A stretch of DNA of 64,000 nucleotides from Pseudomonas lijiangensis (GTDB lineage Bacteria > Pseudomonadota > Gammaproteobacteria > Pseudomonadales > Pseudomonadaceae): assembly GCF_018968705.1 (NCBI RefSeq), contig NZ_CP076668.1:2925001-2989000 (forward strand), written 5' to 3'. The notes under the pieces were generated by a model. The model did not search any database, had not been told where the DNA came from, and worked only from the letters and a program-made list of their open reading frames with translations. How positions within the stretch are numbered: the stretch's first letter is position 1; every line of letters starts with the position of its first letter. This document shows positions 36,501 to 44,295 of the stretch, one piece after another. The position numbers and the translations under genes are program-made.

Positions 36501-36645
36501 AAGTGGCCGTCAATTCGAGTTGAGGCGGCGCAACGCTGGGGTATTGAGCCACTGGCAGCCTGGGTATTGCCAACAGGCCGGCCAGCACGATGAACAATGC
36601 GATGACCCAGGCAAAAACCGGCCGGTCGATAAAGAACTGCGCCAT
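33526..36645 (-). CDS. RND multidrug efflux pump, inner-membrane subunit (HAE1/AcrB type)
   Basis: A 1039-residue full-length HAE1-type RND transporter beginning MAQFFIDRPVFAWVIALF. The TM4 proton-relay aspartate pair is present (GILVDDAIVVVENVERLM), as are the conserved DESVVSLIEQELNGVNNLLYFSS and the C-terminal GVMGGMLTATLAVLFVPVFFV. It exports drugs or toxic organics from periplasm and inner membrane to the outside with the upstream adaptor. The start overlaps the adaptor stop as TAATG. No outer-membrane channel gene is in the operon, so it must borrow one of the OprM/TolC type. Confidence 0.96.
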   Translation of the reverse strand: MAQFFIDRPVFAWVIALFIVLAGLLAIPRLPVAQYPSVAPPQLELTATYPGASANSIDESVVSLIEQELNGVNNLLYFSSSSSQGTATMTITFQPGTNPELAKVDVQNRLKVIEPRLPRAVSQQGLQLEEISAGFLMIATLTSTDGRLDEIALSDYLTRNVINELKRLKGVGKAQLFGSERAMRIWIDPQKLVAFNLTPADVSQAIAEQNIQVAAGSIGDLPSSTDQELTATVMVKGQLSTPQEFAAIVLKSNTNGSTVTIGDVARVEVGAQNYNFATRLDGKASVAVGVQLAPAANAMSTATLVQQKLDELSRYFPAGVKYDIPYDTSPFVKVSITKVIHTLIEAMVLVFIVMFVFLQNIRYTLIPALVVPVALMGTFAVMYVLGFSINVLTLFGMVLAIGILVDDAIVVVENVERLMAQEGLSPREATCKAMEEISSAIIGITLVLTAVFIPMAFMSGSVGVIYQQFSISMAVAIVFSAFLALSLTPALCATMLKPIPANSHHEKKGFFGWFNRRFEQASQGYENLVSKAVGRIGRYMVIFLLLTGIMGLLFARLPSSFLPMEDQGYTITDIQLPPGASQQRTIEVARQIEAHNTREPGITNTVMILGFSFSGSGQNAALAFTTLKDWSERAAQDSAQSIADRATAVFSGLKDAMVFSLLPPPVEGLGTSGGFEVWLQDRSSQGYDAMRQARDEFLRRAGESTVLQNVREASLAETPQINIDVDRLQAHAMGVSFSDIASVLSTSLGSAYVNDFPNLGRMQQVIVQSEGDRRQQVEDLLRLEVKNRQGRMVPVSAFATIKWTKGPAQLTRYNGYSAISLSGEPAQGHSTGDAMEEMERLASGLPSGFALQWAGLSLQERISGGQVPLLLGLSMLVVFLCLAALYESWAIPAAVLMVVPLGIIGAVLAVTLRGMPNDVFFKVGLITIIGLSAKNAILIIEFATSLHAQGMGRVEASIRAARLRLRPIVMTSLAFIFGVVPLAFASGASSAGQQAIGTGVMGGMLTATLAVLFVPVFFVLIMGLRERAQRGSAGEEYVG

Positions 36646-37802
36646 TACTTCTGCTCCTGAGCCAGGGCGTCTGCGCCCTCTTCCTGCACGGTGACCGCAC
36701 TACCCGGCTGCACATGTTGCAGCCCGGAAACGATGACCTGGTCACCGGCGTTCAGACCGTTCTTCACGATCCAGCGATTGCCTTGTACGCTGCCCAGCTC
36801 AATGCTCCGCTCCAGAACCTTGCCCTCATCCACAATAAGGACCAGGGCCTTGCCTGCCGCATCACGTTGTACGGCGCGCTGAATGACGGTAATGCCTTGT
36901 GCCGTGCGAGCCTGATCAAGCTGGACGCGGATGAAACTGCCGGGCAGCAGCTCATTTTTCGAGTTGGGAAACTCACTGCGCAGCGTGACCTGACCGGTGC
37001 CTTGGTCAACAGTCAGGTCGGAAAACAGCAGCGTCCCCTTGTGCGGATACGGGCTGCCATCTTCCTGAATGAGTGTCGCGGTAATCTGTCCCGGCTCAAG
37101 CTGCTGCAATTCGCCTTGCTGCAACGAGCGACGCAGCTCGCTTATCTGGCGGGTGGACTGATTGATGTCGGCATAGATCGGCTGTAACTGCTGGATGGTT
37201 GCCAAAACAGTGGCATCGCCCTGCCCGACCAACGCGCCTTCGGTAACCAGCGCCTTGCCGATTCGCCCCGAGATGGGCGCAGTGACGGTTGCATAATCGA
37301 GGTTGAGTCGGGCGCGCTTGAGCGCAGCACGGGTCGAGGCGACATCGGCCAGGGCCTGCTGGAAGCTGGCGCGAGCGTTTTCGGCGTCCTGACGACTGAC
37401 GGCACTGATCTTTGTCAGCTCGGCATAACGCTCGGCCTGCAAGCGAGCCTGATACTCCGTCGCCTGAGCCTTGCGCAAAGCCGCTTCGGCGCTTTCCAGA
37501 TCGGCCTGAAAGGGCGCGGGATCAATGCGAAAAAGCACATCGCCCTGCCTGACATCGGAGCCTTCACGGTAAACCCGTTGCAACACGATCCCGGCGACCC
37601 GGGCACGGACCTCGGCAACACGCGGCGAAACCAGGCGGCCATTGAGTTCAGTGGTGATGATCAGGGGATGCGTCTTGACTCTTTCCACCTTCACTTGAGG
37701 TGGCATGTCTGGCTCAGCCGTTGGCTTGCCACAGGCAGTCAGTGCGGCAAGAGCGACGCACAGCAGTAAATGACCAGGATCGAGACGGAATAAAGACGGC
37801 AT
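36645..37802 (-). CDS. RND efflux periplasmic adaptor lipoprotein (MexA/AcrA type)
   Basis: A 385-residue membrane-fusion protein. The N-terminus is a lipoprotein signal ending in LTAC. It has a barrel-sandwich hybrid with lipoyl-like halves (VRARVAGIVLQRVYREGSDVRQGDVLFRID and LDYATVTAPISGRIGKALVTEGALV) around an alpha-hairpin, then a beta-barrel and membrane-proximal domain. It joins the RND pump to an outer-membrane channel. First gene of the operon, divergent from the two-component system across 152 bp. Confidence 0.95.
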   Translation of the reverse strand: MPSLFRLDPGHLLLCVALAALTACGKPTAEPDMPPQVKVERVKTHPLIITTELNGRLVSPRVAEVRARVAGIVLQRVYREGSDVRQGDVLFRIDPAPFQADLESAEAALRKAQATEYQARLQAERYAELTKISAVSRQDAENARASFQQALADVASTRAALKRARLNLDYATVTAPISGRIGKALVTEGALVGQGDATVLATIQQLQPIYADINQSTRQISELRRSLQQGELQQLEPGQITATLIQEDGSPYPHKGTLLFSDLTVDQGTGQVTLRSEFPNSKNELLPGSFIRVQLDQARTAQGITVIQRAVQRDAAGKALVLIVDEGKVLERSIELGSVQGNRWIVKNGLNAGDQVIVSGLQHVQPGSAVTVQEEGADALAQEQK

Positions 37803-37863
37803 TGTGGCGTTCCCCTGAAGATCACGCCATGCTAAAGACTGCTTCCGGAACGCATGTAAACAA

Positions 37864-37889
37864 GTGTTGGGAAGATGTTAATAAGTGTT
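37864..37889. promoter_or_regulatory. Three TGTT direct repeats with helical spacing in the efflux/TCS divergent promoter
   Basis: GTGTT at 37864-37868, ATGTT at 37875-37879 and GTGTT at 37885-37889, spaced 11 and 10 bp, lie between the divergent adaptor (37802) and response regulator (37955) genes. Direct repeats with one-turn spacing are typical binding sites of OmpR/PhoB-family regulators, so this may be the site of the neighbouring regulator. Function is inferred. Confidence 0.45.
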
Positions 37890-37954
37890 AAGGCTTTGCT
37901 CGTATCCGGCAGGCCTTGGTTATGCTTTCCCTCTTTGCACAAATGGCCTGAACA

Positions 37955-38656
37955 ATGACCAGGATTATGCTTGTCGAGGACGACATTGCGCTGGCAGAAC
38001 TGATCGCAAGCTATCTCCAGCGCTTTGAATACGATGTCTCGATCGTCAACCGCGGAGATCGTGCGCTTGAAGGCATGCATCGCTTGCGTCCCGACCTGGT
38101 CATCCTCGATCTCATGCTGCCGGGGCTCGATGGTTTGCATGTCTGCCGACAGTTGCGGGACGAAAGTCCCGCTCTGCCTGTCATCATGCTCACGGCCCGG
38201 AACAAGAACGACGATCAGATTCTCGGCCTGGAAACCGGTGCCGATGACTACGTTGCAAAACCCTGTGATCCTCGCGTGCTTCTGGCGCGGATCCGCACGC
38301 TGTTGCGGCGCAGTCTGTCTGCCGAAACTCGTCACGATGCCCAGCAGATTGTCCTGGGGCGGCTCTTGATCGATCTGGCTGAGCGCCAGGTGAAATGGCG
38401 CGACCAGGATGTAGAGCTTTCTTCCGGGGAGTACAACCTGTTACTGGTGCTTGCCAACCACGCGGGCGAAGTATTGAGTCGCGATCAGTTGATCCAGCAG
38501 TTGCGTGGCATCGAATTCAACGGTATCGATCGTTCGGTCGATGTCGCCATTTCCAAGTTGCGTCGCAAGTTTGAAGACAACCCCGCCGAGCCTCGCAGAA
38601 TCAAGACGGTCTGGGGCAAGGGTTACCTGCTCAGTCGCTCGGAGTGGGACGAGTAA
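37955..38656 (+). CDS. OmpR/PhoB-family response regulator (RstA-like)
   Basis: A 233-residue response regulator. The receiver domain has the acidic pair (LVEDD), phospho-acceptor Asp52 in VILDLMLPG, Thr in MLTAR and Lys in YVAKP. The C-terminal winged helix shows the family ending (GIEFNGIDRSVDVAISKLRRKFEDNP, RRIKTVWGKGYLL). It pairs with the kinase gene 53 bp downstream. Being divergent from an efflux operon suggests it controls that operon. The RstA-like label is from overall resemblance. Confidence 0.93.
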   Translation: MTRIMLVEDDIALAELIASYLQRFEYDVSIVNRGDRALEGMHRLRPDLVILDLMLPGLDGLHVCRQLRDESPALPVIMLTARNKNDDQILGLETGADDYVAKPCDPRVLLARIRTLLRRSLSAETRHDAQQIVLGRLLIDLAERQVKWRDQDVELSSGEYNLLLVLANHAGEVLSRDQLIQQLRGIEFNGIDRSVDVAISKLRRKFEDNPAEPRRIKTVWGKGYLLSRSEWDE

Positions 38657-38709
38657 CAGGCCGGTTTCACGAACATTCCGCACTTCCCTGCAAAAGATAA
38701 TGGATCGCC

Positions 38710-40017
38710 ATGTTCAAGATGCTCGCTCGGCTTTACCTGATCATGCTGGTGACCTATGGCGTCGCGCTGTTTGCGATCCCGGAGATTGTGCTGAGCTGGT
38801 TCAATCAGCAAACCATCACTTATAACCAGGATCAGGCCAAGGGTACGCTGAGCCAGATCAGGAAACGCTTCAACCAGACACCGCAAGAAGCCTGGCCAGC
38901 GCTGGAAAACGAACTGCGGGCCGATTTTGCCCCGTCTCGGTTGAGGCTTGTCTCCATAGACGATCCTGGCCTGTCGGAGCATGAGCGCACCGCTCTCAAG
39001 CAAGGCCTGAATGCTGTGCGTTCGGACAATTATGGCGAACTGGGCACCGCGCTAACCCTTGTTGCACCGGATACGGTTGTCGAGCTGATAGCGCCCGATG
39101 CGCCTGTCGATATCAACATCATGTACTGGCTGATCAATATTCTGATCGGTGCCGCATTGCTGGCCTGCCTGCTGGTATGGATCTGGCCTCACTGGCGCGA
39201 CCTGCAACGACTCAAGCGTACGGCGATGACCTTGGGCAGCGGCAATCTGGCGGAGCGAACGCAAATCTCACCGCGCTCGAACATTGGTGATCTGGCCCAG
39301 GTATTCGACAAGATGGCTCAGGATATCGAAGGCCTGCTCAATCAGCAGCAGGAGCTCTTGAATGCGGTATCCCATGAATTGCGTACCCCCTTGTCGAGGC
39401 TGGAGTTCGGCATGGCGCTGGTCATGGCCGATCCCCTGGAGGCACCGACAAGGCTGCGTCTTGAGCAGATGGTGGGCCACATCCGGGAGCTGGATTCCCT
39501 GATCGATGAGCTGCTCTCCTACACTCGCCTGAAATCACCGAACCAGCGTCCGCAGCCCGAAGCGATGCCATTGCAGACGTATCTGGACAGCGTGCTGGGT
39601 GGCTTTATCGATGAACAGGAAAACAAGGGGTTCTCGTTACTGCTGTGCCTTGAGGATGCCGCAGGGCACTTTGCCCTTGATCCTCGTCTGACTGCACGCG
39701 CCCTGCAGAACCTTGTCGGCAATGCCATTCGATACTGTGACAAGGCGGTGCGAGTCAGTGCCAGGCTGACAGAGCAAAGCCTCGTCATAAGTGTCGAGGA
39801 TGACGGGATTGGCATACCTGTCGCCGAGCAAGAGCATATATTCGAGCCGTTCTATCGACTGGATCGAAGTCGCGATCGTGATACGGGTGGATTCGGTCTG
39901 GGGCTTGCCATCAGTCGTCAGGCCATTGAATGCCAGAATGGCAGGATAACCGTCGACTCATCGCCACTGGGAGGCGCAAGGTTCGAGATATTTCTGCCAG
40001 CCCGGAAGGCTGGCTGA
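38710..40017 (+). CDS. Two-component sensor histidine kinase (RstB-like)
   Basis: A 435-residue sensor kinase. Transmembrane helix 1 lies at about 7-28, then a periplasmic loop of roughly 100 residues, helix 2 at about 136-158, a HAMP linker (RDLQRLKRTAMTLGSGNLAERTQ) and a dimerisation/phosphoacceptor helix with His222 in NAVSHELRTPLSRLEFG. The ATPase domain has the N box (LQNLVGNAIRYCD), G1 (VEDDGIGIP), the F box (FEPFYRLDRSRD) and G2 (GGFGLGLAIS). It phosphorylates the preceding response regulator. Its signal is unknown; efflux substrates or envelope stress are guesses from the linked operon. It converges with the aminotransferase gene, leaving 18 bp. Confidence 0.94.
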   Translation: MFKMLARLYLIMLVTYGVALFAIPEIVLSWFNQQTITYNQDQAKGTLSQIRKRFNQTPQEAWPALENELRADFAPSRLRLVSIDDPGLSEHERTALKQGLNAVRSDNYGELGTALTLVAPDTVVELIAPDAPVDINIMYWLINILIGAALLACLLVWIWPHWRDLQRLKRTAMTLGSGNLAERTQISPRSNIGDLAQVFDKMAQDIEGLLNQQQELLNAVSHELRTPLSRLEFGMALVMADPLEAPTRLRLEQMVGHIRELDSLIDELLSYTRLKSPNQRPQPEAMPLQTYLDSVLGGFIDEQENKGFSLLLCLEDAAGHFALDPRLTARALQNLVGNAIRYCDKAVRVSARLTEQSLVISVEDDGIGIPVAEQEHIFEPFYRLDRSRDRDTGGFGLGLAISRQAIECQNGRITVDSSPLGGARFEIFLPARKAG

Positions 40018-40035
40018 ATATTCATCGTTTACAGG

Positions 40036-41466
40036 TCAGGCACTGTGCAGCGCCTTGCCTTTGACCTGAGTAATCGCCTTGTCCAGGGCAACCTGGAAGA
40101 CCTCGACCAGCACATCGATTTCTTCGGCCTGGATGATCAACGGCGGCAGGAAGCGCACGACCGCTCCGTGACGTCCGCCCAGCTCCAGAATGACACCCAG
40201 GTGCAGGCATTGGCGCTGAATGGCCTGGGCCAGTGCGGTATCTGCTGCTGGCACACGACTGTCGCCCGGCGTGTCGCTGACGATTTCCACGCCGACCATC
40301 AGGCCACGACCGCGAACCTGGCCCAGACATGGGTAATCGCTCTGCAACTGGCGCAGCGAACTCATCAGGCGCTGGCCCATGACGTCGGCATGCCCCGGCA
40401 GGTTTTCGCTGATGATATGGCGCAGGGTTGCAGCACCCGCCGCCATGGCCATCTGATTGCCGCGGAATGTGCCCGCGTGGGAACCGGGTTTCCAGGTGTC
40501 CAGTTCTTCCCGGTAAACCACCACGGACAATGGCAGACCACCGCCAATGGCTTTGGAAAGCACCAGGATGTCGGGCTCGATGCCCGCATGCTCGAAAGCA
40601 AAGAGTTTGCCGGTACGACCGATGCCGGTCTGCACTTCGTCGATGATCAGTGCCACGCCATGTTTGCGGGTCAACTGACGCAGGCCCTGAAGCCAGCGCA
40701 CCGGCGCGGGTATCACGCCGCCCTCGCCCTGCACGACTTCGACCACGATGGCCGCGGGAGGCAGTACGCCTGACTCCGGGTCGCCCAGCAGTTGTTCGAT
40801 GAAATGCAGCCCGGCATCGATACCCGCTTCACCGCCAATGCCGAACGGGCAGCGGTAGTCGTAGGGATACGGCAGAAACTGCACGTCGGCCATCAAAGAA
40901 CCCAACGCCTGCTTCGGCCCCAGATTGCCCATCAGGCTCAAGGTGCCCAGGGTCATGCCGTGGTAGCCGCCGGAGAACGACATGATGGGTTTGCGCCCGG
41001 TGGCGATACGCGCCAGCTTCAATGCTGCCTCGATGCCATCGGCACCGGTCGGGCCACAGAACTGGATGCGCCCATGGCGGGCAAAGTTTTCGGGCAGCGC
41101 AGCAAACAGGTCTTCGACAAAACGATCCTTGACCGGTGTCGTCAGGTCCAGGGTATGCAGAGGCAAACCGGAATCCAGCGTCTGGCGCATGGCTTCGATG
41201 GCGACCGGATGGTTGTGGCCCAAAGCCAGAGTCCCCGCGCCTGCCAGGCAGTCCATGAACAACTGACCTTGAGTATCGCGCACATAAAGACCATGAGCTT
41301 CCTGCAACGCCAGTGGAATGCGGCGCGGGTATGAACGGGCATTCGACTCGCGTGCAGCCTGACGCTGCAAGTACTCATTGGTGTTCAGTTGACGGGGTGC
41401 CTGCTGACGAAACTGCTCCAGTGTGAAGGTTGCACTGGAGGCCTGGCGGGGCTGGACGCTTTCCAT
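40036..41466 (-). CDS. Diaminobutyrate-2-oxoglutarate aminotransferase (PvdH-like)
   Basis: A 476-residue class-III PLP aminotransferase. The cofactor-binding signature LIIDEVQTGIGRTGKLFAFEHAG and the Schiff-base lysine in VLSKAIGGGLPLSV are present, as are SGGYHGMTLGTLS and AGTFRGNQMAM. Enzymes of this group (PvdH in pyoverdine synthesis) make L-2,4-diaminobutyrate from aspartate semialdehyde and glutamate. Its place beside MbtH and NRPS genes implies that Dab is a siderophore building block. It lies 37 bp after the MbtH-like gene, with AGGGA before the ATG. Confidence 0.92.
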   Translation of the reverse strand: MESVQPRQASSATFTLEQFRQQAPRQLNTNEYLQRQAARESNARSYPRRIPLALQEAHGLYVRDTQGQLFMDCLAGAGTLALGHNHPVAIEAMRQTLDSGLPLHTLDLTTPVKDRFVEDLFAALPENFARHGRIQFCGPTGADGIEAALKLARIATGRKPIMSFSGGYHGMTLGTLSLMGNLGPKQALGSLMADVQFLPYPYDYRCPFGIGGEAGIDAGLHFIEQLLGDPESGVLPPAAIVVEVVQGEGGVIPAPVRWLQGLRQLTRKHGVALIIDEVQTGIGRTGKLFAFEHAGIEPDILVLSKAIGGGLPLSVVVYREELDTWKPGSHAGTFRGNQMAMAAGAATLRHIISENLPGHADVMGQRLMSSLRQLQSDYPCLGQVRGRGLMVGVEIVSDTPGDSRVPAADTALAQAIQRQCLHLGVILELGGRHGAVVRFLPPLIIQAEEIDVLVEVFQVALDKAITQVKGKALHSA

Positions 41467-41503
41467 ATTGAATCCCTGAAATTGAAAACACGGTCGCAGG
41501 CGA

Positions 41504-41719
41504 TCAGCCCTGCCCTTGTACCTGCATGGCCTGACGCAGGCTCAGCGGGCGCATGTCGGTCCAGACTTTCTCGATGTAGCTCAGGCATTCTTCCTTGCTG
41601 CCCTGTACATCGAGGGTGCGCCAGCCTTGGGGCACACTGCGATAGTCAGGCCAGATCGAGTACTGTTCCTCATCATTGACTACAACCAGAAAGCGCGTAT
41701 CCGGACTGTCCAGACTCAT
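41504..41719 (-). CDS. MbtH-like NRPS accessory protein
   Basis: A 71-residue MbtH-family protein with the full signature: [24 protein letters not shown], then [15 protein letters not shown], including the conserved Trp residues. These proteins bind and activate adenylation domains. It is the first gene of the mbtH-aminotransferase unit, with AAGGAG before the ATG, and its promoter region contains a Fur-box-like sequence. Confidence 0.97.
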   Translation of the reverse strand: MSLDSPDTRFLVVVNDEEQYSIWPDYRSVPQGWRTLDVQGSKEECLSYIEKVWTDMRPLSLRQAMQVQGQG

Positions 41720-41772
41720 TGTTTTTCTCCTTGAACAAGATTTTGATACATTCTCGACACATTACTACGAAT

Positions 41773-41791
41773 GGTAGCAATTCTCATTAAT
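41773..41791. promoter_or_regulatory. Fur-box-like operator between the mbtH-like and fhuF genes
   Basis: On the minus strand the 19-mer ATTAATGAGAATTGCTACC matches the classic Fur consensus at 12 of 19 positions, including the AATGA and AAT cores. It lies 54 bp upstream of the mbtH-like ATG and in the shared region with the divergent fhuF gene. Iron repression of both units is inferred. Confidence 0.55.
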
Positions 41792-41922
41792 ATTTTATTG
41801 CAGATATACCTGTCGCTGTTGCCGATAGCCGGGATGAACAGTCGCAAGACACTGACGGCCTGTTTATACTTTCAGCCCTCTGAACGATAACTGCTCTCAA
41901 CAAGCGGTCCACGGATGAGTCG

Positions 41923-42651
41923 ATGATTCCCAGCCTTGCCCCGCTGTTCACCGGTCCCCTCGCCGACTACGGTGAGAAACTGCAACTGCGCAGCCTTCCA
42001 CGGACCGACGTGCCGGGTGACCTGTTCTTTGAGCACGAGCATTTCAGTGCATTCGTCGACAGCCTGTTGCTGCACTACAAGACCGATGAGCGCCTGGCCC
42101 TGGTGTCGTTGTGGTCCAAGTGGTACTTCAGCACCTTCATGGCGCCGGTAATGGCCGCCAGCCTGCTGCAACAATCCGCACTGCCGCTTGCCCTGACCGA
42201 CACCGGTCTGCAACTGGGCACCGACTCCAGACCCAAGGCGCTGCATCTGGCTCATGCCGGCAAACCTCTGCCAGCCTGCTCGGCCTTCGAGCGCTTTCAT
42301 GACCTGATCGACAATCACCTGACACCTGTCATCGACGCTCTGGTCAAAGTTACCCGCGCATCGCCCCGGCTGTTCTGGAGCAATGTCGGCAATACCTTCG
42401 AGTTCGTCACCAGCCGTCTCGACCTGCACCCGCTGGCCAGCCCGCAAAGCACCGCACCGGCCAAAGAAATCCTCACGGCCCGCCTGCGCCCTGACGGTCG
42501 ACGCAATCCATTGTTCGCCCCCGTGCGCTATCACGACACCGGCGAGAACGAGCCCCTGCGCCTGAGGCGTATCTGCTGCATCCGCTACCGGCTTCCCGGT
42601 GTCGGCTACTGCAGCAGTTGCCCTCTGGATGAGTGCAGGCAGCCGGACTGA
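41923..42651 (+). CDS. fhuF: FhuF-type ferric-siderophore reductase
   Basis: A 242-residue FhuF-family protein. The C-terminus holds the [2Fe-2S] motif: two adjacent Cys, ten residues, then Cys-x-x-Cys (ICCIRYRLPGVGYCSSCPL). The central SLWSKWYFSTFMAPVMAA is also typical. The enzyme reduces Fe(III) in hydroxamate or mixed siderophores in the cytoplasm, releasing iron. It is divergent from the mbtH-like gene and its stop codon abuts the stop of the ABC transporter gene with no base between them. FhuF is not part of classical pyoverdine loci, which release iron in the periplasm, and this supports another siderophore type. Confidence 0.92.
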   Translation: MIPSLAPLFTGPLADYGEKLQLRSLPRTDVPGDLFFEHEHFSAFVDSLLLHYKTDERLALVSLWSKWYFSTFMAPVMAASLLQQSALPLALTDTGLQLGTDSRPKALHLAHAGKPLPACSAFERFHDLIDNHLTPVIDALVKVTRASPRLFWSNVGNTFEFVTSRLDLHPLASPQSTAPAKEILTARLRPDGRRNPLFAPVRYHDTGENEPLRLRRICCIRYRLPGVGYCSSCPLDECRQPD

Positions 42652-44295
42652 CTATTTCACCAACTGGAAAGGGTTTTCGGTTTCCCGGTCGTAATCCACC
42701 AGATGGCCGTAATCCAGGCGATAGACCCGGTCGGCGACATCGAAATAGCGGTCGTCATGGGTGATGGCGATCACCGTCTTGCCAGCCGCTTTCAGCTCTG
42801 GCAACAGGTCGTTGTAGAACACATGACGGAATACCGGGTCCTGATCCGCCGCCCATTCGTCCAGCAGGAAGACTTCCCGGCCTTCCATCATCAGCATCAA
42901 CAGCGCCAGACGCTTGCGCTGGCCCATGGACAGCGATGTGGTGGACAGACGCCCGGCCGCGAACTCGACTTTATGAGCCAGCCCCAGACGCTCCAGATAG
43001 TGATCCACCCGAGCCTCGAGCTCTTCATGCTTGCCCGCATCACCCAGCACATCGGCGAACAGATAGAAGTCGGCAAAGATGGCCGCGAAATGCTCGCGAT
43101 GCCACTCGCTGGTACTGGCATCCAGCGCCACGCCATTGAGTGAAACCTGCCCGGACGTCGGCACATAGAGCCCTGTCAGCAACTTGGCCAGGGTCGACTT
43201 GCCGCTACCATTGCCGCCGACAATGAAAATCAGCTCGCCACGCCGGATAGACAGATCCACAGGACCCAGTTCAAAGGCAAACTCGTCACTCTGGCCGGGA
43301 TAGCGGTAACGCACGTTCGACAGACGCAGTTCCTCAAAAGGCTGCGACGCCTGCTCCGGTGTCGTGAATTGCACCGTTTCGCCCAGGGCCAGAGCATCGA
43401 TGGCCTGCAAGGCCACATGGCCACGAATGACGGCCGGAATGGCATCCAGAATCATCGAGATCGGCGTACGCAAGAACATGATTGCCAATACGTAACCCAC
43501 CACCACCTGCTGGTTCAGCCAGCCAAGCCCCTGGCCAAGAAAGAACAGCGTACCGATCAGCACGAATACCAGCAGGGTCGTCCAGTTCAGGTTGATGGCC
43601 CACAAGGTATCGGCGCGCACTGACGCATCCAGCGAGGCGCGTGCAATGGGCTCCAGCTTGTGCTGATAGAGCTGGTGCCGACGCTGGCGGCTCAGGCCCA
43701 GTTCGCAACGACCCTGAATGGCCGCCTCGAACTGTTCGGTCAACTGGTCATCCTGGCGCCTCACCGCCTGCATCAGGGACTTGATCTTGCGCCCGAGCAA
43801 CACATCCAGGCCGACCCCGCAGGCAATCACGACCAGCGTCAGGAAGAAGAACGGCAGACTCAGCCAGGCCATGTACGCCAGCCCCGTCAGCAACAACAGG
43901 CCGTTGTACAACGAAATCGGCAGTTGTTTGAACGCCGTGGCGACGGTAGTCACGTCCTTGGTCAGCGCGTTGTAGATGCGTGGGCTGCCCAGCCGCTCGA
44001 TGCGCTCCAGCGCAGTACCCAGCACCTTGCCCACCAGTCGCAGACGTAGCTGGTAGACGAGACGATGGCCGATCTGCACCAGCAGCGACTGCGAGGTGAT
44101 GCCACTGACAAACAACAGCATCAGCAAGCCGCCGAATATCAGCAAGGCCTGGCCGATATCGCCAGGGCCTTGTTCCAGGCTGCGGTTGATGTAGCCAATC
44201 AGACCGATACTGGCCGCTGCACTCAAGGCACTGCTCAGCACCGCAAGAAAGATGCGCCACCGAGCGTTATGCAGCAGTTCTCTCAATAGAATCAT
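42652..44295 (-). CDS. Cyclic-peptide-type ABC exporter (PvdE/SyrD-like), siderophore export
   Basis: About 547 residues from the ATG at 44295, which overlaps the NRPS stop as ATGA; the longer frame open to 44469 runs inside the thioesterase and is not needed. Six transmembrane helices (LFLAVLSS..., LLMLLFVSG..., LLLLTGLAYMAW..., and others) precede an ABC domain with Walker A GGNGSGKST, signature LSMGQRKRL and Walker B LLMLMMEGREVFLLDEWAADQDP. Fused half-transporters of this group export NRPS peptides; PvdE moves the pyoverdine precursor to the periplasm. Last gene of the NRPS operon. Confidence 0.94.
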   Translation of the reverse strand: MILLRELLHNARWRIFLAVLSSALSAAASIGLIGYINRSLEQGPGDIGQALLIFGGLLMLLFVSGITSQSLLVQIGHRLVYQLRLRLVGKVLGTALERIERLGSPRIYNALTKDVTTVATAFKQLPISLYNGLLLLTGLAYMAWLSLPFFFLTLVVIACGVGLDVLLGRKIKSLMQAVRRQDDQLTEQFEAAIQGRCELGLSRQRRHQLYQHKLEPIARASLDASVRADTLWAINLNWTTLLVFVLIGTLFFLGQGLGWLNQQVVVGYVLAIMFLRTPISMILDAIPAVIRGHVALQAIDALALGETVQFTTPEQASQPFEELRLSNVRYRYPGQSDEFAFELGPVDLSIRRGELIFIVGGNGSGKSTLAKLLTGLYVPTSGQVSLNGVALDASTSEWHREHFAAIFADFYLFADVLGDAGKHEELEARVDHYLERLGLAHKVEFAAGRLSTTSLSMGQRKRLALLMLMMEGREVFLLDEWAADQDPVFRHVFYNDLLPELKAAGKTVIAITHDDRYFDVADRVYRLDYGHLVDYDRETENPFQLVK

